This document shows positions 1-10,239 of a stretch of DNA of 64,000 nt, piece by piece. This DNA is from Melieria omissa. Lineage: Eukaryota > Arthropoda > Insecta > Diptera > Ulidiidae. The stretch spans positions 49,960,404-50,024,403 of the forward strand of contig OZ020268.1 in NCBI GenBank assembly GCA_963971225.1, given 5' to 3'. The stretch's first letter is position 1. Every line of letters begins with the position of its first letter. A program made the translations under genes and the position numbers. Under the pieces are notes generated by a model. It was not told the origin of the DNA. It saw nothing but the letters and a program-made list of their open reading frames with translations, and did no database searches.

Positions 1-835
1 GATGAGCTCGTCCAGTGGCGTAGGCTTTTTGTTCGGGTCCAACGCTTTTTGTATGCCAACCGGCAGCTTATACAGATACTTCTCGTTGCTGCTCAGGTCA
101 CTGCAGAAGGACGCCCGACTGCTACTGCGCTTGCGCAAATTACGCATCTTGAGTGGTATGGACTCCAGTTCCCCCGTCATCGAAGGTGTGCTCGGCCGTG
201 AGCTGTCCGTCCGTCCGGCGGCTGCGCCCGCAGACACGCGCTCCACTGAACTGGCCTTCGATGAGGGACCCGGCTTCAACGTCATGCGACAATTATGACA
301 CAGCCATTGCCCACTTGGTATGTCCTCCTCAGTTAGTGGTGGATCACTGTATTAACGAGTTTCAATTTTCATATAAAATTCAACAGATATAGTTAACTGT
401 ATAGCCAACTCACTGGCATTGCAAGTGGAAGCTCGACGGACAGCGATCGCAGCAGAGCAGATCCCCACCTTCTTCGCACGCATCGCATAGGTCGTGGTTG
501 TGTCCGCGACCGGGGCGTTTATAGTAAGGATGTTTGGCATTCACGGGGCGCAGTGTAAGCTTCTCCTCCTCGTTCGGTGGCGGCTTGATTAGCAGTTGAA
601 TTTGCTGAAACGAATAAATACCGAAAAGTAAAATTAACAAAAAATTACCTACAACAGCCATTCTGTCAGTCTCTATACGTTTTATTTCTAGCGGCACCAC
701 TGTTGGCGTTCCATGCCGCAGCGCATCATTTTGTCGCGACCCCCTGAAGCATTTCACTTATTTCGTGCACTGCCAACTACCCACACTTACCTCCATAATA
801 GGCAACGATGCAGGATCTATCTCCATTTTGGCCAT
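1..835 (-). CDS. PHF12: PHF12-like PHD-finger protein, 5' part (gene runs off the left edge)
   Basis: I read three coding exons on the minus strand: 835-791, 604-414 and 346-1, with GT-AG sites (GTAAGT after 791, GTGAGT after 414) and matching phases. Exon 1 gives a 15-residue start ([15 protein letters not shown]). Exon 2 carries a basic linker and the first half of a PHD finger ([20 protein letters not shown]). Exon 3 completes the finger ([20 protein letters not shown]), so the Cys4-His-Cys3 zinc ligands span the intron. A Ser/Arg-rich low-complexity stretch follows. The family (PHF12/Pf1) is a subunit of a Sin3/HDAC-type (Rpd3S-like) corepressor complex that reads histone tails in the nucleus. 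The family call rests on the finger's flanking [24 protein letters not shown] sequence. The C-terminal part of the protein lies outside the window. Confidence 0.8.
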
Positions 836-1791
836 GTTCAATGTTCACTGAGTGGCTGCTTTTCCGCACTCTCAATTGCACAAATTCTTCACAGTGTCCA
901 ATTTCTTCCACAGGACCAGGCTGCAGTTAAATTGTTTGACATTTGTTCAAGTAGATGCTTGTGGGTACTATGCCGTTCGTTCAATGACGAACGCTTTTGC
1001 AGAGTTGTATTTCCAATGGAAAAGTAACCCATTGTTGTTGTCATGGCACCATTCTAATAGGATTGTTTTCTTATTGAATTACTATAACTATTGTGCAATC
1101 ATGTGATTTTTGGCTACTGATCAGTTATTTATGCAACTGACTATGTCATTTGATAGTCTCAAGGGCGCTGTGAATGAATTTTTAAAATGTTTTAAATTTC
1201 TAATTAAAAAAACATTGGTATTTGTGTGTGTAAAATTGCTAAAGCGAGCTAGAGTACAAAATTATATATAAACATAGCAGAATGTATTAGAAAATACACA
1301 TATATGAACTGTCTGACTTCGAAGATATTGACTTAAAAGCTGTCGGTTGGTTAGGTAATGTTGTGCAAATGCAAGGTATATTAATATATATATTATATAT
1401 ATAGGTATTATATAATAATAATGTACCTTGGTACAAATGCACAAACTAAGATCATTGCTTAAATGAAAGAACCAGGTTTAGATTGGTGTGACTGATTTAT
1501 TAACGTGTGCACTTTGTTTGTATGCAATTATATAATTGTATTAAATTACTAAAACCTATGAAACGAATTGACGAAGAAGAACATTATATGCCCAAAGAAC
1601 TACATTTAACTTCGGACCGAAACTGCAGCAGCTCGCGCGGCCTGCATTGAACATACTCCACCAGTTCGGTTTCCCATTGTGGCATACAGCGCTGAGTCAA
1701 CGACAGCAAACACAAGAAGAAGCACACAAAACAATAATAAATATTAAGTTTTTGACAAATTTCGTTCGTGCTGTAACAAAAATTCAGAAAA
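836..1791. other. Intergenic region between PHF12 and the UMA gene
   Basis: AT-rich sequence between two divergently transcribed genes; it should hold both promoters. There is a TA-rich run near 1380-1425. I see no coding exon, RNA gene or clear TATA box. Confidence 0.5.
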
Positions 1792-2244
1792 ATGCTCTCA
1801 TTTTTCTCTAAAAAGATAAAAAATCCCGATACACCAACGGAGGAGATTATACAGGGTCCTCCTGAACCACAGCAGAACGGCGGTGGCGATGATTTCATCT
1901 TTGTGGAGAAAAAAACGCCCGAGAATGATCCTGCAAGGCCACCACAACACAACATGTATCCGGCTATGCCACCTGGATACGGCATGGGTCTATATCCGGG
2001 CGCAAGTTTCTATCCTCCAGCGCCTGGTGGCATGAATGGCGGTGCCGTATCATCCGGTCCAGTTCCTTATGTTCAGGGTGTGCCATTCGAACTGGCGCCC
2101 CAGTTGTGCACAAAAACTGCCTTCGAAATAACGCAACTGCAGGTGGACGGCATTTTGGCCATGCTGACGCGCCAAATGTCCGTAGAGGAGCAGGATGAGT
2201 ACAATTTCTCCTTGGAACGCTCAATACAAAACGAATGTTACTAG
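1792..2244 (+). CDS. UMA-motif protein (UMAD1-like), putative ESCRT-I adaptor
   Basis: Single-exon ORF of 150 aa. It starts MLSFFSKKIKNPD, a short hydrophobic/basic head like that of vertebrate UMAD1. A Pro/Gly/Tyr-rich linker follows (about residues 40-95). The key segment is VPFELAPQL at about residues 101-109, which matches the UBAP1-MVB12-associated (UMA) motif core (PFxLAPxL). In UBAP1 and MVB12 this motif binds the ESCRT-I core (VPS37/VPS28), so a role in multivesicular-body sorting is inferred. A Leu/Met-rich tail ends the protein. The ATG context (aaaATGc) is good and a polyadenylation signal follows at 2336. The gene lies divergent to PHF12. The family assignment rests on one motif plus the similar N-terminus. 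Confidence 0.65.
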   Translation: MLSFFSKKIKNPDTPTEEIIQGPPEPQQNGGGDDFIFVEKKTPENDPARPPQHNMYPAMPPGYGMGLYPGASFYPPAPGGMNGGAVSSGPVPYVQGVPFELAPQLCTKTAFEITQLQVDGILAMLTRQMSVEEQDEYNFSLERSIQNECY

Positions 2245-2335
2245 CACTGAAAGCATAAATCAACTATATGTGAATGCCATTGTTAAAATTATGAGTGTGA
2301 ATTCTTTGTAGTTTGTAAGGTCACCTAAAAGCTGA

Positions 2336-2341
2336 AATAAA
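2336..2341 (+). terminator. Polyadenylation signal AATAAA
   Basis: AATAAA lies about 90 bases after the UMA-gene stop codon, in an AT-rich 3' flank. It is the first canonical signal downstream. Confidence 0.5.
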
Positions 2342-2344
2342 TTA

Positions 2345-3167
2345 AAATTGCCCCAATACTTGTTAATTTATATGGTAATAGATGAGGCAATGAAATAATG
2401 GTTCTCCTGTTGAAATTAGTATCTTGAAAAGTAAATGTAAAGGATTAAATTACAATTAAGCAGCAATGATTGTAATCGTTGATCGAATGGCCGCCCATCA
2501 TTAGTTCAAATAGTTCAAAGCCTATGCTTTGTGCAAACAAATTTGCACGAATGTATGAAACACATGCGTTTAAACCAAAGCCGCATATTTATTGAAAGTC
2601 CTTCAAAGAGCTGAATTAGGAAATAACTAAAGATAAGTTAACTAGAAACACACAAGCATTCGAGTACAATAGAAGAAATTGTTAAGTATCAGCAACATGT
2701 AGCACAATTCTCAGTAGAGAGAAGTTATCGCTTTTGCTTTTCAACATTGAAGCAAGTTGTTCTAAATAACCATAACCTTTGTTTTAAAAATTGAATAAAA
2801 CATTTTTACTTACATAACATATTATACTTATTTGTATTATAACTTATTGTAGGATTTCTTTAACATTATTTGAAGAGCCCGCATTATTTTCTTTGCAAAC
2901 TAATATTTCTTATTTACGTCGCAATCGATTGGACGTTCATTGTGACTGATACAAAGCACGAAGAAGCATTTATATTTCAAACCCCTTTAACCGCAGCCAA
3001 CTTAAAACGAGCGCTTTTTTCAATTCCTTGCAATTAACGGATGCGCTTTCCGCAACTATTTTCTGTGACAAAGGTATGACAATCCATTGCAAAAAGAGTG
3101 TTTTTATATAGTCAATAACCGTGCCCGTTGTTAAGATTTCAAGAACTGATAGAGTATTAAAATTAAA
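2345..3167. other. Intergenic region before BubR1
   Basis: AT-rich, with a second AATAAA near 2793. It holds the 3' flank of the UMA gene and the presumed BubR1 promoter and 5' UTR. No coding exon is recognised. Confidence 0.45.
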
Positions 3168-6100
3168 ATGGATTTCGATGATGCCAAGGAGAATATTCAA
3201 CCCTTGGCAATTGGTCGCAATGCCAGCATTCTGCAGGCATCGCTACATGAATCGCCACAAAAATTGCTGGCACAGCGCCGTGAGCTGGAACAGGCGATAC
3301 ATAAATATAGCGGCGACGATCCGTTGGAACCATGGTACACGTACATCAGCTGGATTGAACAGAGTTTTCCCTCCGGCGGCAAGGAGTCTGGCTTGGAAGA
3401 AGTGCTCACCAAGTGCATTTCACGGTTTGAGAGTGAGGAGCGCTACTATCAGGATCGCCGTATGATCAAGCTGTACATGAAATTTGTAGGTGTTAGTTTT
3501 TGTTATCGAAAAAAAGTCAACATGTTATTTGTTGCAGCTGGACAATCACAAACATCCCACCGAGTGCTATCAGCAGCTATTTAACGCTGGTATTGGCACC
3601 ATGGTGGCTGATTTTTATATATGCTGGGCCTACTACTACGATCTGTGCGGTAATACACGCAAAGCAGACGAGATATTCCGGCGGGGCATTGCTTGTCGTG
3701 CCCAACCGCTGGAGGAGTTGCAGGAGGCTCATCAGCATTTTGGCTTCACTGTGGCGCAGCGGCTCATGTATCAGGATGATGAGGATGTCAAGGAGAGCAC
3801 AAATCGACAGCTACAAGAGCGGCGACTGGCACTAACTTCGTTGCGCGGACACAGGCGCAAAGCAGTGGTAGGCAGCATACGTACAGGACCGGCAGTAAAA
3901 AGCTACACACCGGGCACAGTGCAGGTGCGTGGGTGTTGTAATATTAAAAATGTATTAAATATTAAAAGTAAGTTTTAAAACTACCACAGCATCATTACAT
4001 GGTTTCTATTATTTTTGCAGTTTGATACACCCAGCACCTCGAGGCAGTGCAATGCTCGTGTTTCAGTATTTCACGATGAAAATGCGAGCCCCAATCTGCC
4101 CGAATCACTCCAAACACCCGTGGAACCACCAGTTGAGATTGCCGCTCCCGAAGATGGCAAGTCTGTTGTGCGTTCTATCATCGATGCCGCGCGCAATCAG
4201 GAGAACCAAAAGGAACCTGGCCCTTGGAATAAGGCGCTCGACAAGAAGAAGAGCGGCAAACTGTTCAGCAAATCTGCGCGGCCAGTCGAGTTGGGTTTCG
4301 AAATACTGGAAGACGATGCCATAGCCGGAGATACGGCTGGCAGCACTAGTGGCACCCCTTTGCAGCCGCCTATTATCGAAGGTGTGCGCAACTACAATCA
4401 CAACTTTAAGTTTCCCGCGAATTTCGCTGGCCGCAACTTGCCACAGTCCGAGTGGCACACGCCGGTCACCATTGAAAGCGAGGCAGACGCGCGTGCCTGG
4501 CCACAATACAACAAGTGCTTACTCTATCCGCGACCGAATATGGAGTTTCAACCGGAAGAGTTGCGCGCCTACTACTGGCTGAAGCGGCGTGGCATTACGA
4601 ATGCATTTACACAAAAGCGGGATGTAGTTTGGCGCACCCGCGATCCACAAGCAAATGTACGCCAATATCCAAATTTTGCCAAGCATTCGCGACCACAAAA
4701 GTTGAATGAACTCGATGCTAATTTTAAGCCGGAACGCAAGCCGCACATGGCGGTGGCATTTGACGAGTTGTACAATGCAGACACAAAGGAAGAGTACCAA
4801 TGGGAAGAGTTGATTGCCAAGCGGTTGCGGCGAAATGAGACAATTGCTACAGTAGCGGATATGGAAGAGACGATGTGTATGCCCAGTGAGCGCGTACAGC
4901 GGCGCAAAAGCTTTTTTCCGTTGCGTAAGTCGATAGCTCCCCGCGCACTGCCAACGCAAAAACAGGTGTCTCACTTGACGACGGAGCCAGATGTAAAGCG
5001 AGACCGAGAGCAGGCTGGCAACATAAGTAGCGTAGTTGTTAAAGACTGGGAAGAGGAAGTAAAGCCAAAAGCGCTAAAGGCTCGTGATAGTTTGGCTGTG
5101 CACCGCAAGGAGCAGCGGGAGAAAGGTCAATCGACCGCGGTTGGGCTAAGCAAAGGTCTCAAAATGCTGGATGCGTTTGAGGAGACTACAAGACCCGCTG
5201 CAATTGACCCGGTAGCTGATCAACAGGTTGAGCAGAAAGCAACCCTTAAGCCTGCTCAATCAACAAATCATGAAGAGAAAGTATTTCAGAGTGCAGCAAG
5301 CACCCTGACAGCTAGTTCCGCATCCAGCTGTGTTGCTATGCCAAAAGTGGATTCTTCTAAAGGCCAATCATCCCAGCTGAAGGCTAGAGAATCCGCCTCC
5401 ACTGCAGAGGCTGCCCGTAAAGATAATGGACCGTTTACTGTAATTCAGGACCACACCAGCTCATTTACTGGTAGCTGTAGAACAAAATCTACTGAAGTCG
5501 CTGCCACTGCACCACAAAAAGATAACGCGCCATTTGAAGTATTTGAGGACACCACCAGCTTATCCGAAGGTGACTGCGTAGCCCCATATGCCGACGTAGG
5601 AACACCCATTCCGCTTGCCATTGGTGCGCCATCGAAAGATAGTCGGCCTTTTGAAATTTATGAGGACACCACAACTGGCTTCACCACCGCTGCCATTGCT
5701 TCCTCCACCAGGTGTCAAGACGTAGTTGCGTCAAGTGATTTTAAATTTAAAACACCCGCGCCACCAATTACCGGTGTCAAGAGCGGAAAACTTCCCTTTG
5801 AAATCTACACTGAGGAAGCTGCCGTCGAGCAGGAAAATGTTGAAAACGCCGGCGGGGGCTACTTCGATGCGGAGGAAACTTGCTCCACGCAAACTTTTAA
5901 TGTCTTTCTCAGAATGCAATCGGTTAGCACGCCAAAAGTGCCGCAAAAGGTTGCACCACGTCAATTTGGTGTCGTGCTGGAGAGCACTGCCGTCATGGCG
6001 CGGGAGCAAGCCAACGATCAGGAATCGCCCAAATATGGAGACGCACCGGAAAATGCAGAAATAGCTGAAAACATCGTTGCCGGCTCAGCAATTACCCAAT

Positions 6101-9100
6101 ACTCACCGCTGCAGGCGAAGCAACTGTCCACCATAATGGAGACTTCGGAGCATGGCACAACGCAGGGCACACACACCACCGGCGGCACCTCCACTAAATC
6201 AACCATTAGTTCTCCGGAAACTGAAGGAGAACAGCAGCCGGCACGTCTTATCATGCCGCATGCTGAACTGGAGACGTTGCAGGAGCAGTCACGCGAAAAC
6301 TCCACTTTGGCAGTGATTGCCTCCATGGAGAATATCAAGTTGCAGAGCGGTGTGTCAGCACCCGAGGCGGCCCACGCAGATGCAGAAATGCGGTATTTGA
6401 CACTGGATAAGCAGCCGACTCAACCGTCAGTGCCTGCAACGCCCGCTGATGGACGACTGCAGCTGGGCGCAGCGAGTCAGTGCCCACCAATGGGCAGCCT
6501 TAATTTCTCCATTTTCGAAGATGAACGCACCGACGTGCTAAAACCGAAGCAGGCGGGCAACTTTACGCGTATCGACGAGCGCGAAGACACCGCGGCTGGA
6601 TATGCAGTGCGCAGCGTACGGTTTCAGGAAGACAAAACCGAGACCATTTCGAAAATGCTGCTTAGTTCGCAGCAGAATGTGCCTTTTCAAGAGGACAAAA
6701 CGGAGACCATATCGAAAATGCTGCTCGCTCCACCCGCACCAGTGCGTTTCGAGGAAGACAAAACAGAAACATTGCCACGCATGCCGCTGCAGGCGCCCAC
6801 TCTGCCTGCGCAGGCCAGCTGTGCCACCAACTTGGACGAATCGTTCGAGTTCTTCGGCGAGTCACCGCCGCTTAAGAATCGCTTCGAGTCGAATGCAGAT
6901 GTATACATGGGCTTTGCTGACACGCCGTCCCCATTGGCGAAGCGCTTCTGCGAAAAAGACACCCCGCAGGCGCCAGCACCAAATGTCGAGAAGAGGACAG
7001 ACAGGTCGGCAGCAAAGATACAAATGCCACTGTTTGAGGACGAGCTGGGCATGTTGGCGGACCCAAAGCCACTTGTTGGTGTTGTCACGTCTGGTGTGGG
7101 CTCCGTACAGAAATCTACCACAAAGCCCGCGTTCAAATCACATTTACGCGATTCCTTTTTGCCAGACTTTTCTATGATCGAGGAAACTCAACCGCAGCCA
7201 GCAGAAAATGTGTCTGCTAAGAAGTGCACAGCGATTGAACGGAAATCTCTGAATGTTACAAAGTCTCAACTGAGCACTTCCTATCTGAAAGTTTTCTCTG
7301 CAATCATGGACTCACAGGCTGTGGGAGAGCAAGCTACTCAGGATCAAGTAGTCAAAATGCCGACAACTAAAGCAACTCACGGCGATTCCTATCTGAAAGA
7401 TTTCTCCACAATTATGGACTCGCAGCCTGCAGTGAAGATCGCCGAGCAGGGTCAGCAGCGAGCTGCAGCGAATGACAGCAGCGCTCAATTGCTTATGAAC
7501 GACTCTGCCATGGTAATGAGCTCACAGCCAGAAAAATCGGAACGGCTTCAAGCAGGCAAATCGCAGCCAGCTAAAGCCAATCTGGGCGATTCGTATTTGA
7601 ATGATTTCTCGATTATTATGGACTCGCAGCCACAGGAGTTTGGCGCATCATGGCGTCCAAATAAGTTTGCTAATCAAAAGAATGTGCCAGCTGCAGCCAT
7701 CTCACAAGTTGCAGAGAAATCCAATCTGGGCGCTTCATATCTCAAGGACTTTTCGATGTCGTTATCAAAGCAAACTGACGAACTTCAAGCAACTCTTCCC
7801 GAACTAGCCAAATCAACTTTGGGCACTTCGTTTCTGACCGACTTCTCGATGGCTATAAATCCACAGCCGGCAAAATCAAATCATGGCAATTCGTATCTAG
7901 AAGATTTATCGGTGGTTATGGACTCTCAGCCGCCGAACTTGAGCGCAATGTGGCGCCCTAACAAGTCGATTAGCCAAAAGACTGTCACGCCTCAAGCTGC
8001 AAAATCCAATCTTGGCGATAGCTATCTGAAAAATATTTCTGCCAATGTTGAATCGCTGAAAAACGAAGTAGTAGAGCATCAACAAAAATCGGCAGCCCAG
8101 AAGTCAGCCGGACTGAAGGACTTGTCAGGTCTGCCGCATTCGCAGGAGCAGTTGAACACCAGTGCCTTAAACGCCCAAAAAGCCAATTCCCTGTTGAAAG
8201 CTTTGAACGAATCCAAGCGGCAACATGAATCAGCGCAGCGTCCTAGCAAATTGAAGCCACCCACAAAGCTTAGTTTTCTGGAAACCTTTAAGGCAGCCGG
8301 CGCCAGCGAGCGCGTTGCAACTACATCAAACGTACCGCTGCGTCGCTCTGGTGAGCAGTGCTTCGAACTAAATGCCGAAACGGAGATGTTTGCGACCAAC
8401 AACAGCATGATCAAGAATTCCACCTGGCTGCCGCAGCACGAGCAGAGCTGCAACCTCGCTCAGTTCAAGGAGCAATCACTGCACATTAAAGCGGAGCCCA
8501 CTCAGAGCCGAGACTCGATAGAGGCGGCTTTTAAGGTACCATTGCCGCCGCCACCGCCTACAACACTCGCCAATGAAGCGCAGAACTCTATGCAAAGTGT
8601 CGACTCCAAGCAGCAGAATTTCGCCAGCGGTAGCGTCAATAAAACCGGATCGGAGGCGCACGTCGCTATTGCACTCAATGACGGCGAACCCGCTGAGGTG
8701 GACGATAACGCTGAGCTAAGCATTTACTACAAGCACACGCCCAAGACGCCAACAATAGAGCAGCACTCCTGGGAGGACGAGGTGCTCCCATTGACATCGC
8801 CGACCAGCAACACTTTCTTGCATGCCGAATCAGATCTCAACCAAACGCAGCAGATCATCGATCACATGTGCGGCGGTCCGAGTATCAACCCAAACGTGAA
8901 TCCGTTCAACAGTCTGCTGCTGTCCGCCTTCTTGGACCAAATTGACTTCACCAAGTACATAGAAGACTTGCCCAACTGTCAGTTGGTGCGAAACATCACG
9001 CGGCTGCACGCCTCAACAGTGGTAAAAGTGTGCGATAAGGAGTTCAATGTGCTGAAGCTGGTCGACGAAGGCGCCTATGGTGTGGTGTACTGGTAGGTGG

Positions 9101-10090
9101 AGCGACTTTATACCAGCCAAAGCATAACTAAAAACAGACAAATTTTATTGAATTTTACAGTGGCATTGATAAGAAAAGCGGAAAAAAGTATGCATTGAAA
9201 CAGGAACGTCCCCCGAATTTTTGGGAGTATTACATATGCCTGGAAGTCCAAAGCCGCCTGCACATAGACGAAATGGTGAGCATTGTGGCTGATCGACGCC
9301 ATGTTTGTTGAACAGATTTGTCCTCTTTTCAGCTATCGGCCTACATGAGCGTAGATTACGCGCTCATCGGCAACAACGCCAGTATTCTGATATCGCCGTT
9401 TTCAACGCATGGCTCGCTGATAAATGTCTGCAACAAAGTAAAGAAGAGCACCATGAAGAATGTGGACGAGTACGTAGTGATGCTGCTGACCTGCGAGTTG
9501 CTGGACATTATCGACCATCTGCACGCCGTGAGCATTATACACGCCGACATCAAGGCCAACAATTTTCTTCTTATGAAAAAGTCAGTAGTCTTCAATTTGT
9601 CCACTTGTATGCCCTACTAAATGGCTTCATTGTTTATGCGCACAGGTTGAGCTATCCTGGTACGGACTATGCGCTGCAGCTGATTGACTTTGGTGTGGCC
9701 ATTGACATGAAACTGTTCAAGGCGGGCCAGACCTTCAATTACGTACACACCGACAATGCTTTCAAGTGCGTCGAAATGCGCGAGGACCGCCCCTGGACGT
9801 ACCAGCTAGACTTGTATGGTCTGGCTGGCGTCATACATGTGCTGCTCTTCGGCAAGTACATGGAAATCGCCAAACGAACGAACGACACATGGATGCACAA
9901 GACGCATGTGCCCCGCTACTTCAATAAAGCGCTATGGGAGACCATTTTCACTACGCTGTTGAATGTACGTGACTGTTCGTCCATGCCGAACCTGCAGCAG
10001 TTGCGTGCTTTGATCAAGGAGGAAGTGGCCGAGAAGGAGAAATTCGTTCACCGCAAAGTGTGCGACTTCAATGCGGCACTAACAGCGTAG
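3168..10090 (+). CDS. BubR1: BubR1 spindle-checkpoint kinase, exceptionally long with internal motif arrays
   Basis: Six exons: 3168-3485, 3538-3924, 4021-9092, 9161-9275, 9333-9580, 9646-10090. All junctions are GT-AG and in phase, giving about 2194 aa. A KEN box (DAKENIQPL) is at residues 7-9, followed by the Mad3/BUB1 TPR homology region (about 45-190). A GLEBS-type Bub3-binding segment (MEFQPEELRAYYWLKRRG) is at about 409-426. Central motif arrays follow (separate entries). The C-terminal kinase domain has a GAYGVVY glycine loop, the ALKQE lysine, HADIKANNFLL with catalytic Asp and Asn, and IDFG; the canonical residues are all present. BubR1 works at kinetochores and in the mitotic checkpoint complex, inhibiting APC/C-Cdc20 and recruiting PP2A-B56. 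From memory the Drosophila protein is roughly 1460 aa, so this one is much longer, mainly through the 5-kb exon 3. It is convergent with the next gene, 150 bases away. Confidence 0.93.
5434..6522 (+). repeat. Array of ABBA-like motifs inside BubR1
   Basis: Within BubR1 exon 3, five segments fit or nearly fit the ABBA consensus Fx[ILV][FHY]x[DE]: FTVIQD at 5434 (fourth position I, imperfect), FEVFED at 5533, FEIYED at 5650, FEIYTE at 5797 and FSIFED at 6505. The first three sit in a repeated frame, KD[NS]xPF...D[HT]T[ST], so they arose by duplication. In vertebrate BUBR1, ABBA motifs flank a second KEN box and bind the Cdc20 WD40 propeller. Here the residues just before each motif read KDN or KDS, not KEN. 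Binding is inferred from the motif only. Confidence 0.65.
6124..6141 (+). other. Candidate PP2A-B56 docking motif LSTIME in BubR1
   Basis: LSTIME (about residues 937-942) fits the LxxIxE consensus exactly and is followed by TSEHG. In BUBR1 homologues such a motif lies in the KARD region between the GLEBS and kinase domains, as here. It could be the ancestral copy of the degenerate array further on, though that is inference. Confidence 0.55.
6618..6795 (+). repeat. Triple EDKTET repeat inside BubR1
   Basis: Three direct copies of a unit reading [RP]F[QE]EDKTET[IL][SP][KR]M[LP]L sit about 66-69 bases apart (about residues 1102-1160). The first two are nearly identical at protein level (EDKTETISKMLL). 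They are acidic, Thr-rich and tandemly duplicated. The function is not recognised; a phospho-dependent docking site is one possibility. Confidence 0.7.
7141..8070 (+). repeat. Nine-unit [DN]SYLxDFSxIMDSQP repeat array inside BubR1
   Basis: About residues 1276-1585 consist of nine diverged units with consensus K(S/A)xLGDSYLKDFSxIMDSQP. Cores are FSMIEE (7168), FSAIMD (7294), FSTIMD (7402), a degenerate unit near 7500, FSIIMD (7606), degenerate units near 7747 and 7834, LSVVMD (7906), and a last degenerate unit near 8032. The two WRPNK linkers (7651 and 7951) and cores at 7606 and 7906 lie exactly 300 bases apart, showing a block duplication. The core [FL]SxI[ME][DE] resembles the PP2A-B56 docking motif [LF]xxIxE; FSMIEE fits it fully. 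Confidence 0.8.
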
Positions 10091-10239
10091 GATCGCTCGA
10101 TAAATAGGCTAAGTTAATTGGTTTTTAGTATTATAAACATATATGCTATTTTTTATTGCTTTATAAATAATTGCATGTATTAATTTGTATACACTGTCGA
10201 AGAAACAAGAAAAACGATCTGCAAGAAATGGCGGTCTTC

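Noticed and set aside
6602..7177. 191-aa alternative-frame ORF inside BubR1
   Set aside because: Arg/Cys-rich shadow of the BubR1 repeats; BubR1 frame is clearly the coding one.
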